Under the pieces are notes generated by a model that worked only from the letters and a program-made list of their open reading frames with translations, was not told the origin of the DNA and ran no database searches. From positions 1 through 39,029 of the forward strand of contig DATFAS010000189.1 in NCBI GenBank assembly GCA_035254305.1: DNA of 39,029 nt, in the 5' to 3' direction. Every line of letters starts with the position of its first letter. The stretch's first letter is position 1. The translations under genes and the position numbers were made by a program. Shown here piece by piece: positions 15,639 to 23,035 of the stretch. The stretch comes from DATFAS01 sp035254305 (GTDB taxonomy: Bacteria; Bacillota; Bacilli; Aneurinibacillales; RAOX-1).

Positions 15639-15733
15639 GATATACATTCCTCCCCACCGGGGAGCATCTTTATCCCCAAAGTGCGAAAATTGTCTATCGA
15701 TTGTTGTCATAAATAAAAGAGAGGAGAAAAAGT

Positions 15734-16531
15734 ATGGAGAAACTTGTTTTTATCCAAAATGATCAAGTTGTCACTGATTCTTTAACCGTAGCTGAAGTGT
15801 TTGGTAAACGTCATGCAGATGTTCTGAGAGATATTGAAGTTCAGATCGAAAAGTTAAATGAGGCTGGGGAAAGCGAATGGGGGTTGAGCAACTTTGCACA
15901 GACCCAATACCAACACCAACAAAACAAGCAATGGTATCCGAAATACAACCTTTCTGAAGATGCCTTTGCCATAGTAGCTATGTCCTATGTAACTCCTGAA
16001 GCTATGAAAATGAAAGTAAGGTTCATCCAAGAGTTTAAGCGGATGAAAGAGCAGCTCACAAAACCCCAATCCCAACTAGAAATCCTCCAAGCAAGCATCA
16101 ACCAACTGGTTGAACAAGAAAGACGAATGACCCAATTCGAACAGCGCCTGATAGACACCGAGAAAAGGCAGGACGAGATCAAAGAGATCATCAGTCTTAA
16201 CCCTACTGAGTGGCGTAAAAAGGTGAATGCCATCATCAACAAGATCGCTAAGAATCGCGGAGGGCATGAAGCCTATCAGGAAGTTCGAAATGAAAGTTAT
16301 AAGCGGCTAGAAGAAAGAGCAGCTTGCCAGTTATCGATCCGCCTAACAAATAAGCAACGCAAGATGGCCTTGGAAGGTGTAGCAAAGTCAAAAATCGATA
16401 AAGTCACCAAATTGGAAGTGATTGCTGATGATTCAAGGTTGACTGAGATTTACTTGGCGATTGTTAAAGAAATGGCTATTCAGTACCGGGTGGATGTTAG
16501 TGAGTTTAAAGATCAAAACAAAGCGGTGTAG
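15734..16531 (+). CDS. Rha-family antirepressor with ORF6C-like C-terminus
   Basis: Residues 1-110 match the phage regulatory protein Rha: LVFIQNDQVVTDSLTVAEVF, then KRHADVLRDIE, and later YNLSEDAFAIVAMSY with FIQEFKRM. A coiled-coil linker (about 115-150) leads to a C-terminal domain (about 155-250) of the ORF6C type (WRKKVNAIINKIA, YKRLEERA). Such proteins interfere with lysogeny control or host growth when expressed. AGAGGAG precedes the start. It lies downstream of both switches, as antirepressors usually do. Confidence 0.87.
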   Translation: MEKLVFIQNDQVVTDSLTVAEVFGKRHADVLRDIEVQIEKLNEAGESEWGLSNFAQTQYQHQQNKQWYPKYNLSEDAFAIVAMSYVTPEAMKMKVRFIQEFKRMKEQLTKPQSQLEILQASINQLVEQERRMTQFEQRLIDTEKRQDEIKEIISLNPTEWRKKVNAIINKIAKNRGGHEAYQEVRNESYKRLEERAACQLSIRLTNKQRKMALEGVAKSKIDKVTKLEVIADDSRLTEIYLAIVKEMAIQYRVDVSEFKDQNKAV

Positions 16532-16545
16532 GGAGGGGTAATGAA

Positions 16546-16851
16546 ATGCTATATACCAAAATCAAATTGAATGACCAGGTAGAAATGAAAGTTGATCTGT
16601 ATGAGGATGAATTCTTTAGTGACTGTGGCGAATGCGGAAAATCAATTCAAGTTGAGCAAAAAGAAATTATCGATATTTGGAATAACGGTGGAGATTTCGT
16701 AGGAACGACTTTTTTCTGCATAGAGTGTAGTTCAAAAAAGAAAGCCGCCGAGGAAACGACGACTAAACATTCGCTAGGGGATAGTGACAATGGATACTTT
16801 ATAAATGGTGAGTCAATTCAAAATCCTTATCGTGTTAAAGACGAGATTTGA
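16546..16851 (+). CDS. Zinc-ribbon small protein
   Basis: The 101-residue protein has two cysteine pairs, CGEC near residue 27 and CIEC near residue 61, spaced for one zinc ribbon inside a small beta-rich domain. The tail is polar and probably disordered. GGGAGGGG precedes the start. It follows the Rha gene by 14 bases. The 3' end overlaps the minus-strand Cas2-like gene by 17 bases. No family recognised. Confidence 0.75.
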   Translation: MLYTKIKLNDQVEMKVDLYEDEFFSDCGECGKSIQVEQKEIIDIWNNGGDFVGTTFFCIECSSKKKAAEETTTKHSLGDSDNGYFINGESIQNPYRVKDEI

Positions 16852-17104
16852 CCCAGTCCCAAGCTTCTTTAGGCAACCAACCTTGATAGTCTAACCCAGT
16901 TAATTTTATTACAAGGTGGTATTCCGGTTGGTAGACTTTCCTAATTTCATCAGACATAGTTTGGGCACTCATTGTAGTATCAACTAACCAAGTTGATTCT
17001 AGATAATGCCACCATGCACCAAAAGACTTAATTTTATCGTGAAGTGCTGAATAGTCATGTCCGCTGGCATTCTTTAAATCGTAAGTAATCAAATATACAG
17101 CCAT
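16835..17104 (-). CDS. Cas2-like 'SinR family' small protein
   Basis: The 89-residue protein begins MAVYLITYDLKNASGHDYSA and continues with KSFGAWWHYLESTWLV, the signature of stand-alone proteins usually labelled 'SinR family', which have a Cas2/VapD-like ferredoxin fold. Asp9, at the end of strand 1 in YDL, corresponds to the Cas2 metal-binding aspartate. It is not related to the Bacillus SinR regulator. It is isolated on the minus strand among early plus-strand genes, with its own ribosome site (GGGTGGTG), suggesting independent expression from the prophage. No CRISPR or cas1 is nearby. A nuclease or toxin role is possible but unproven. Confidence 0.85.
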   Translation of the reverse strand: MAVYLITYDLKNASGHDYSALHDKIKSFGAWWHYLESTWLVDTTMSAQTMSDEIRKVYQPEYHLVIKLTGLDYQGWLPKEAWDWVKSRL

Positions 17105-17133
17105 TTCGTTTCACCACCCTTCATCTATGACAT

Positions 17134-17175
17134 TTTGGAAGAACTTCACTCGTCCAAAGTTCCGGTTCTTCCAAA
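17134..17175. promoter_or_regulatory. 11-bp inverted repeat upstream of the Cas2-like gene
   Basis: TTTGGAAGAAC (17134-17144) and GTTCTTCCAAA (17165-17175) are perfect complements around a 20-base spacer. The element starts 30 bases upstream of the Cas2-like start codon. It could be an operator in its promoter or a hairpin in its leader. There is no adjacent T-run, so a terminator is unlikely. Confidence 0.6.
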
Positions 17176-17306
17176 TCATTACATTCGACAAGTGGGTTTA
17201 AAGTCCTACAGAAAGCTACTAAGCGTAGCAATTTTTTTAGGCTATCCTGGCGAAAAATACCGTCGTATCAGCACTACTAAAACAAATACCTGGAGGAATC
17301 AATCGA

Positions 17307-17561
17307 ATGAAGAAATTTACACCGCAAGAATTGACGCAACGAGTCGAACTAGTCGAGGACGAAATTGGAGCCTTGATTAAAGAAAGACTCCACTATGAAC
17401 GTATAATTCTCTCTGCCAATCTAGCAGAGCAGAAAGTGAAAGATATAGATTCAAAGATTGTGGCTAAAGATGTGGAACGAAAACAGCTTATGCACCAGGC
17501 TCAACAGGAAAGGGTTAACGCAGTTCTAGTCGTTTTAAATACCATGGGAGGTGTTCAATGA
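17307..17561 (+). CDS. 84-residue coiled-coil early protein
   Basis: ATG 17307 follows GGAGGA. The protein (MKKFTPQELTQRVELVEDEI...) is rich in Glu, Lys and Val with heptad spacing through residue 75 and is likely a helical coiled coil. It overlaps the next gene at ATGA. Function unknown. Confidence 0.7.
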   Translation: MKKFTPQELTQRVELVEDEIGALIKERLHYERIILSANLAEQKVKDIDSKIVAKDVERKQLMHQAQQERVNAVLVVLNTMGGVQ

Positions 17562-17716
17562 TGAATGAAATTATGAGAAGTGCGGGGATTTGGATTCAAG
17601 TATGGGAGTGTTCGAATAGGAGGTCGATTAAAAAGTTTGCTAGGAAGAAATATGAACAAGAAATGGACAAGCTTAGGCAAATGAAAAAAGCCACTGCTGG
17701 GGGGCAAATGGCTTAG
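17558..17716 (+). CDS. 52-residue basic protein
   Basis: ATG 17558 overlaps the upstream stop (ATGA) and has GGGAGG 6 bases before it, so translation is coupled. The protein (MMNEIMRSAGIWIQVWECSN...) has a Trp-containing N-terminus and a basic helical C-terminus (RRSIKKFARKKYEQEMDKLR). Not recognised. Confidence 0.6.
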   Translation: MMNEIMRSAGIWIQVWECSNRRSIKKFARKKYEQEMDKLRQMKKATAGGQMA

Positions 17717-17771
17717 CCAAGTTATTCGATTTAATTTTAACACTCGGTAGAGATTAGATCAATCGGTCTTT

Positions 17772-17925
17772 ACCGCAGGACCCAGGGAGTAACTCCACTC
17801 CCAATCACTCATCTCCTTGGGTCCTGCGGTGCAGATCCAATAGTGCACCATACATAGAGACTAACCATCTGGACCAGCCAAGGAGCTGGGGAGCCGCTAT
17901 AGAGGTTAGGGGTAGCGGTAGTCTC
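17772..17925 (+). ncRNA. Candidate structured RNA, long hairpin plus three-way junction
   Basis: The 237-base gap 17717-17953 has no gene but strong secondary structure. An 18-bp stem (17772-17789 with 17813-17830, one G-T wobble) encloses an alternative hairpin GGGAGT/ACTCCC. Next, GGTGCA pairs with TGCACC (17828-17833, 17844-17849), which competes with its last bases. Then GAGACTA (17857-17863) pairs with TAGTCTC (17919-17925), enclosing CCAGC/GCTGG (17874-17889) and CCGCTA/TAGCGG (17894-17918). The last two 3' strands abut, as in a coaxially stacked three-way junction. AACC at 17863-17866 could pair with loop GGTT at 17904-17907. It lies upstream of a 45-residue zinc-ribbon ORF. It may be a cis-leader or a separate RNA. 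Confidence 0.6.
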
Positions 17926-17953
17926 AATTCATAAAAGAAAGGGTGTGAGTTAA

Positions 17954-18091
17954 ATGGAAATGGACGTTTACAGATGTAACGAATGCACTAAAGCATTTGC
18001 GGTTGAAATAAATGAGGACGTTGAAAGGTGTCCTTATTGCGAATCAGATTCTTATGAGTTCTCTCACGAAGTGATTGCAGTTCAAAAGTAA
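17954..18091 (+). CDS. 45-residue zinc-ribbon protein
   Basis: The tiny protein is a rubredoxin-like zinc ribbon with CNEC (residues 8-11) and CPYC (26-29). GAAAGGGTG precedes the ATG. It follows the structured element at 17772-17925 by 28 bases, so it may be the gene that element controls. Similar one-ribbon proteins are common in Firmicute phages; function unknown. Confidence 0.75.
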   Translation: MEMDVYRCNECTKAFAVEINEDVERCPYCESDSYEFSHEVIAVQK

Positions 18092-18181
18092 AAGGCCCTG
18101 CTCGCAACAGGACCTAAAGAAAATCATTCTTTATCTAGTATATGCTCTTTGACAAATTTAATACAAGTGTGGGGTGGAATA

Positions 18182-19726
18182 ATGCGGATTCATTTTAAAC
18201 GAATGACCTTGATCGATTTCAAGGATCATCAGGACACAACAATTAATTTTGGTGACGTTACTCAAGCATCAGGCAAAAACGGATCAGGTAAAACCTCAAT
18301 AGGGGAAGCTGTTACCTGGTTACTATATAGCATGGATCTAGAAGGGGCCAGTAAGTTTGACCCAACTCCTACGAACAAAGAAGTTGATAAAGTCTCAGTT
18401 GAATTACTCCTGGAAGTCAATGACCAAGATTTACTGCTAAAACGAGAACTGGTAAATGGAACAGCTAAGTATTACATCAACGAAGTTCCTGAGAAAGCAA
18501 CTAAATTTAACGATCTAGTTAAGGAAATCTTTCAAAGTAAAGAATTGTTCCTATCCATCTTTAACCCGGTTTTCTTCTGCTCTCAGAAATGGGAGGAACA
18601 AAGAAAACAACTACTAAAGTATGTTACCGAGCCAACTAACAAGGAAATATTATCCACCATGACCAAGGTGTGCCAAGACAATTTGGAGCCTTTACTAAAA
18701 AAATATTCCTTAGATGATTTGGAAAAGATTCATAGGGATATTTTCAACAAGAAAGATAAGGAATCCATTGCTGTTAATGCCAGGGTGAAAGACTTGCAAG
18801 AACAATTAATGGAGGCAGAAAAAAAGAGTGCTGATATTAATGTTCAGGATCTTAACGATCAAATCAAAAAGAAAAGGGCAATCATCAACAACTATCAATC
18901 CCTTTTAGATGAACATAATAAAGCCCAAAAGCAAAAGGACTCACTTCTTTCCGAATTTAAGCAACGTGAAAATAGGTTCACTTCTGATCTTGAGACTTAT
19001 AAAAAACTAAGTGCACAAACCATTAGTGATACTTGTGATCATTGTGGAAATCCTCTGAATGAAAATCAACAAATTGAATTGATTGGTAAACATGAACAAG
19101 AGGCTGCTGAGAGAAAGGCTCAGTTGATTAAACAAAAAGATGAGGCATTGAAAATTAAGGAACAGTATGAGAGCTATGTTGTTCCACCAGCTCCTCAAAA
19201 CCCTGCAGAAGTATCAGAAGAAATCAATGCTCTTATTCAAAAACAATATTTGGTCGAGGATACCATCAAGCTTTTTGATCACTTAGAGAAGGCAAAAGCT
19301 GATGCTGAAAAGGTTCGAAAAGAAAGAAACAACTCATTAAGCATTGTTGATGCCATTAAGATATTCCGAGCTAAGAGAGCTGAACTAATGGCTGCCAAAC
19401 TAAAAGAGGTATTTTCTTCGTTGGATATCCGATTAACAACCATCCAGAAAAATGGTGAGGAGAAGATTGACTTTGTTGTGGAGCATGGTGGTGTTGATTA
19501 CCGTGATCTATCAAAGGCCGAGCAGATCCGAGCTGGATTGGAAATCTCAGATGTGTTCATGAGACAAGCTGATCTAATTATCCCGGTATTCGTGGATAAC
19601 AGCGAATCAATTGACGAAGATGGTTTCATTCAACCGTTAGGTCAATTAATTATGGCGAGGGTTGCGAATGAACCATTTGGCATACAGATAAAAAACTTTG
19701 AAAAGGTGAGTGAAGTAAATGAGTAA
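18182..19726 (+). CDS. SbcC/Rad50-like AAA ATPase of phage recombination
   Basis: The 514-residue protein has an ABC-type ATPase split by a coiled coil: Walker A GKNGSGKTS at 31-39, a zinc-hook-like CDHC near residue 285 at the coiled-coil tip, and a C-terminal lobe with DYRDLSKAEQIRAGLEI (signature) and LIIPVFVDNSESID (Walker B and D-loop). This is a shortened SbcC/RecF-like architecture found next to phage annealases. ATG 18182 follows GGGGTGG; an in-frame TTG 33 bases upstream has no site. It overlaps the annealase gene by 8 bases, implying joint action on DNA ends. No SbcD-like nuclease is adjacent. Confidence 0.9.
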   Translation: MRIHFKRMTLIDFKDHQDTTINFGDVTQASGKNGSGKTSIGEAVTWLLYSMDLEGASKFDPTPTNKEVDKVSVELLLEVNDQDLLLKRELVNGTAKYYINEVPEKATKFNDLVKEIFQSKELFLSIFNPVFFCSQKWEEQRKQLLKYVTEPTNKEILSTMTKVCQDNLEPLLKKYSLDDLEKIHRDIFNKKDKESIAVNARVKDLQEQLMEAEKKSADINVQDLNDQIKKKRAIINNYQSLLDEHNKAQKQKDSLLSEFKQRENRFTSDLETYKKLSAQTISDTCDHCGNPLNENQQIELIGKHEQEAAERKAQLIKQKDEALKIKEQYESYVVPPAPQNPAEVSEEINALIQKQYLVEDTIKLFDHLEKAKADAEKVRKERNNSLSIVDAIKIFRAKRAELMAAKLKEVFSSLDIRLTTIQKNGEEKIDFVVEHGGVDYRDLSKAEQIRAGLEISDVFMRQADLIIPVFVDNSESIDEDGFIQPLGQLIMARVANEPFGIQIKNFEKVSEVNE

Positions 19727-20630
19727 TCTTCCAACAACAGCAATTTCGGGTCAGTCCCTATCAATCTTCAATGAGAAGCAGTTAGCAACTTTAAAGGCCA
19801 CAATAGCAAAGGATGCGACTAACGAAGAGTTTCAAATGTTTGTTGAAGTATGCAATCATGCTCAGTTAAATCCTTTCATTAATCAAATCTACTTCATCAA
19901 AATGGGCGGTAAGCCAACTATCCAAATTAGTGCTGAAGGTGTTCAAGCTATCGCAAGACGTAGGGAAGATTTTGATGGGATTGTAGCAGCAGTGGTAAAG
20001 GAAAATGATGATTTTGAGGCAGACATTGCCCAAGGAACAGTCACTCATAAAGTGAAAAGTATGGTTCGTGGTCAAACGGTAGGTTCATATTGCATAGCAA
20101 AAAGAAAAGGATTTCCTAACGTTTTAGTTTTGGTCACTTCTGATCAGGTAGAACACTACAGAACAGGTGGTTTCAACAAAGCAATGTGGACCAATAACTA
20201 TGAGGATATGATCCAAAAACATGCGATTAAGCGAGCTTGTAAACTTCAGTTTGGTATTGAGTTGGAGTTGGATGATGAAGGTTCCATTCAGCAAGGTACT
20301 CTTGATAAAGTTGGTTCCTATACAGAACGTGGCAGGGTAGATATGGGTGATATTGAACCATCAAAACCAATCGTGGTTGATGATAGTAGCACGGTGAATG
20401 AAGCTGAAGAAATGGAACGGCAGTGGGCAAAAATCAAAGGGCAAACAGATTTACTTGGTTGGAAGGATATAGATATTAAGAAATTCATAGCTGAAAAGTT
20501 TCAGAAAAAAGCTAAGGAATTATCTTTGCAGGAATTAGTAGGTTTGTCCAAATTGCTAGATTTCGAGATTAATAAGCTTGAACAACAAGAACAGCAACCA
20601 AAGTCAGATAGCATCTTTGATGCCATCTAA
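19719..20630 (+). CDS. bet: Bet/RecT-family single-strand annealing protein
   Basis: The 303-residue protein carries the RecT/Redbeta hallmarks: CNHAQLNPFINQIYFIKMG, then PTIQISAEGVQAIARR, and KRKGFPNVLVLVTSDQVEHY, with the KHAIKRACKLQFGIELE helix near residue 175. It anneals complementary strands and promotes recombination during replication. The C-terminus (about 205-303) is acidic, Gln-rich and probably disordered, ending DSIFDAI, which may bind SSB. It is coupled to the ATPase gene. The usual partner exonuclease (YqaJ or Exo) is absent nearby. Confidence 0.93.
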   Translation: MSNLPTTAISGQSLSIFNEKQLATLKATIAKDATNEEFQMFVEVCNHAQLNPFINQIYFIKMGGKPTIQISAEGVQAIARRREDFDGIVAAVVKENDDFEADIAQGTVTHKVKSMVRGQTVGSYCIAKRKGFPNVLVLVTSDQVEHYRTGGFNKAMWTNNYEDMIQKHAIKRACKLQFGIELELDDEGSIQQGTLDKVGSYTERGRVDMGDIEPSKPIVVDDSSTVNEAEEMERQWAKIKGQTDLLGWKDIDIKKFIAEKFQKKAKELSLQELVGLSKLLDFEINKLEQQEQQPKSDSIFDAI

Positions 20631-20701
20631 AAACCCATACATAATGTTTCAGCCCGACCAGGAGCCGATCTTGGTCCAATAAATCGAATGGAGTGAATCA
20701 A

Positions 20702-20764
20702 ATGTATATCGGATATTTTGCAAGTGTTTATGAAGTCTCTATGCTTTTGTTCGGAGAGGAATAG
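20702..20764 (+). CDS. 20-residue micro-ORF
   Basis: ATG 20702 follows GGAGTGAATCAA with good spacing and encodes MYIGYFASVYEVSMLLFGEE. It is hydrophobic and could be a leader peptide or small membrane peptide, with the next ORF starting 4 bases after its stop. Support rests only on the ribosome site and position. Confidence 0.35.
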   Translation: MYIGYFASVYEVSMLLFGEE

Positions 20765-20767
20765 GCT

Positions 20768-20921
20768 ATGAAGAATGGGAAAAAGCCTTCACGTAAGCAA
20801 AAGGAAGCCATAAAGTTTGCTCGGTTAAATCCTGAAAACTGGTTAATCACCAAGGCCTTAAGCGATAAATTGCACCTTGTTCACCGGGAGTCAGGTAGGG
20901 AACGGGTAATACCGTTTTAAA
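20768..20921 (+). pseudogene. DUF6906-like small gene with a frameshift
   Basis: The frame from ATG 20768 encodes MKNGKKPSRKQKEAIKFARL then NPENWLITKALSDKLHLV and would stop at 20899 after SPGVR. Homologues known as small phage proteins continue ...LHxVHRxSGKxRVIP. That tail (HRESGRERVIPF, stop 20919-20921) is present here in the neighbouring frame, reached if one T of GTTTCACC (near 20880) is removed. The gene is therefore disrupted by a single-base insertion, or is read by frameshifting, or the sequence has an error. The 43-residue truncated product may still be made. Confidence 0.65.
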
Positions 20922-20945
20922 GACAGATGCGGAGGAGGGGTATAG

Positions 20946-21977
20946 GTGGCGAATCCGCAAATAGAAAATGGCTTTATACGAATAGCAAACGAAATATGGA
21001 ATGAGATTATCCGACGTGATTTTTCTAAAAGACAGATAGCCATCTTACACTTCATTTGGCGTTTGTCATATGGATGCAATAAGAAATTTGCATTTATTCC
21101 CAACTTAAAGGACTTTGAACTTTGTGGAATAGGAAGAACGCATATCACTAAGGAATTGATTTATCTCGAAACATGCAAAGTTATTAAATGGAATCGAACT
21201 GAAATGCACTTCTTGTTCAATAAGGATTACGAACTATGGCAGATCAATCCAGTGAAAGGATGGAACGAAGAAGACTACAAGTCATTAGTTCGTGCCAACC
21301 TTGAAAACAAAATTAGTTACCAAAAAGGTAATTCAGAGGTTACCAAAACAGTAACTTTATCAGACGAAAGTTACCAAAACAGTAACCTTGGAGTTACTGA
21401 AACGGTAACTAGTGAGTTACCAAAACGGGAACTTTTGAATGAATCAATCCCTTGCGGCTCTAAGGGCGAAGAGGGGTCTAAAAACAGTATTAAAGACAGT
21501 ATTAAAAACAATATTGTTGTTGTTGCTGTTGATGCGCAGCTTGAAGTTTTTGACAACGAGGGGGTACCTACAACCCGGCAAGGTGCTGTTCCTGCCAGCT
21601 CTGAGTTAGATGCCGACTCTAACCAAGCCGAAATATTTGAGTCAAATTACAAAAAGGCTGTTACAGATAAATATTTAATTAGGCGAGGAAAAGGATTCTC
21701 TCTAAGCGCACTTGATGAACAAGCTTTAGAGGAATTGCTTGCAGAAAGAATCCCTTTAAAAACAGCTTTAGAAGGACTAGACAAGGCTTTTAATGATTAT
21801 AAACCCGTCCATAAGCGGGATAAGATCAATAGTTTTAACTACTGTTTGCCTATCATCTATGATTTGCACCATAAAAAAACTAAAAAGAATCATAGACCGG
21901 GAGGTGGTACTCATGAAAACAGGAATCCAACAAGTAGTGGAGGAGCTTTTGACAAATCCGAATACTTTAGCCTCTGA
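20946..21977 (+). CDS. Phage replication initiator (Rep_O N-terminal type)
   Basis: Residues 1-110 match the lambda O-type N-terminal winged-helix family (QIENGFIRIANEIWNEIIRR, then FSKRQIAILHFIWRLSYG, and FELCGIGRTHITKELIYLE). They are followed by a low-complexity linker encoded by iterons (about 124-162) and a C-terminal domain (about 235-320) that should recruit the helicase loader. It starts at GTG with GGAGGAGGGG upstream. The DnaC-type gene overlaps its end by 65 bases. Like lambda O, it binds repeats inside its own gene, which marks the origin (by analogy). Confidence 0.88.
   Translation: MANPQIENGFIRIANEIWNEIIRRDFSKRQIAILHFIWRLSYGCNKKFAFIPNLKDFELCGIGRTHITKELIYLETCKVIKWNRTEMHFLFNKDYELWQINPVKGWNEEDYKSLVRANLENKISYQKGNSEVTKTVTLSDESYQNSNLGVTETVTSELPKRELLNESIPCGSKGEEGSKNSIKDSIKNNIVVVAVDAQLEVFDNEGVPTTRQGAVPASSELDADSNQAEIFESNYKKAVTDKYLIRRGKGFSLSALDEQALEELLAERIPLKTALEGLDKAFNDYKPVHKRDKINSFNYCLPIIYDLHHKKTKKNHRPGGGTHENRNPTSSGGAFDKSEYFSL
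21316..21432. repeat. Five origin iterons inside the initiator gene
   Basis: Five 17-bp near-palindromes of consensus GTTACCAAAACRGTAAC begin at 21316, 21339, 21370, 21393 and 21416 (spacing 23, 31, 23, 23). An AT-rich tract with a direct repeat ACAGTATTAAA lies just downstream (21484-21510), as a DNA-unwinding element would. The layout copies lambdoid origins: iterons within O followed by AT-rich DNA. This is the probable phage replication origin. Confidence 0.85.
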
Positions 21978-22746
21978 TCAAGATCATTGCTGTACGGAAT
22001 GTGGACGGATTGTTCCTAGATTAGAGGTTGAAGTTTTAGGGATTAAGAGAGTTGTCCAGCCAAGGTGTCAATGTGAAATTGATAAACACTTAGGAAAAAT
22101 AAAAATCTCTCAAGAATACGACATGAAGAGGCGCATTGAGGAAAAGTTTAGTATTAGCAATTTAGGTCAACGCTTTGCTGAATGTCAGTTTGATACCTTT
22201 CTGCACCGACCAGGAACAGCCAAGGCTTTCAGTAACGCAAAATCCTATGTTGATCATTTTGATTCTGTGGATTCAGAAGGATTGATTATTTGGGGGATGC
22301 CTGGTAACGGCAAAAGCCATCTTGGTGCTGCTATTGCACATGGAGTCAAAAATAAAGACAAAACCGTGGTATTTCAAACTGTGCCTGAGTTGCTTGAACG
22401 GATACGCAGTACCTTCAACAGCAAAAACAAAGACACGGAGAAAGGAATTATGGAGGCTCTGCTTCATTGCGACTTATTGATCTTGGATGATATCGGATCG
22501 GAAAAAATCTCAGATTGGGTACTAGATGTGATGTTCAGGATTGTCGATGGACGATACCGACAAAAGCGACCAATTGTGTATACCACCAACCTAAATCCGA
22601 AAGAATTGGAATTCCAGTTAAATAAACGGATCTATGATCGTATGTTAGAAACCAGCATTATCATTGAAAACCAAGGTACAAGTTATCGCCGTGAGATTGC
22701 TCAACAAAGATTTGAACGTATGAGAAATGGTGAAAGCCGTGTCTAG
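21913..22746 (+). CDS. DnaC/IstB-type helicase loader ATPase
   Basis: The 277-residue protein has an N-terminal zinc-binding region (CCTEC near 26-30, CQC near 52-54) and an AAA+ module with Walker A GMPGNGKSH near residue 128, Walker B LLILDDIG near 190, and sensor 1 YTTN near 220. It loads the replicative helicase at the phage origin. ATG 21913 is supported by GGGAGGTGG and lies inside the 3' end of the initiator gene. An ORF start further upstream is not real. Confidence 0.92.
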   Translation: MKTGIQQVVEELLTNPNTLASDQDHCCTECGRIVPRLEVEVLGIKRVVQPRCQCEIDKHLGKIKISQEYDMKRRIEEKFSISNLGQRFAECQFDTFLHRPGTAKAFSNAKSYVDHFDSVDSEGLIIWGMPGNGKSHLGAAIAHGVKNKDKTVVFQTVPELLERIRSTFNSKNKDTEKGIMEALLHCDLLILDDIGSEKISDWVLDVMFRIVDGRYRQKRPIVYTTNLNPKELEFQLNKRIYDRMLETSIIIENQGTSYRREIAQQRFERMRNGESRV

Positions 22747-23035
22747 TGTAAAAGAACACGGTGTTGAGAGAAAAGGAATTCTTAGCATTGAGAATTCCCA
22801 TTTGAAAAAATCGAGGAACAAGGTTTATGTGGCCCTGGAGGAATTGAACTTTGTATGGGACGAGGTTGAAATTGACCAAGTTAAAAAGTTGTGGAGACAA
22901 GGTACGCCAATAGACGAGATTGCTGAGGTTATGGATCGGGATATTGATGAAATCGGAATTCTGATTATCGATCAATGCAGAAAAAACAAAATCAAACAAA
23001 GACCAGGTGGTCTTTGGGGAGGTGATGAAAAGTGA
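22727..23035 (+). CDS. 102-residue HTH-like early protein
   Basis: The protein overlaps the loader gene by 20 bases and has a C-terminal half (about 50-85: EIDQVKKLWRQGTPIDEIAE, then VMDRDIDEIGILIID) resembling a helix-turn-helix of the type that reads 'W..G.....IA......DEV..LI'. The start at ATG 22727 lacks a clear ribosome site, so coupling to the upstream gene is likely. Probably DNA-binding; role unknown. Confidence 0.7.
   Translation: MVKAVSSVKEHGVERKGILSIENSHLKKSRNKVYVALEELNFVWDEVEIDQVKKLWRQGTPIDEIAEVMDRDIDEIGILIIDQCRKNKIKQRPGGLWGGDEK

Noticed and set aside
17135..17380. 81-codon plus-strand frame overlapping the 84-residue coiled-coil gene
   Set aside because: It has no ribosome site, begins inside the inverted repeat, and the overlapping frame from 17307 has GGAGGA and a better protein.
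21316..21432. Iteron cluster as a CRISPR or satellite repeat
   Set aside because: The repeats are 17 bp with 6-14 bp gaps inside an initiator coding frame, followed by AT-rich DNA. This is an origin pattern.
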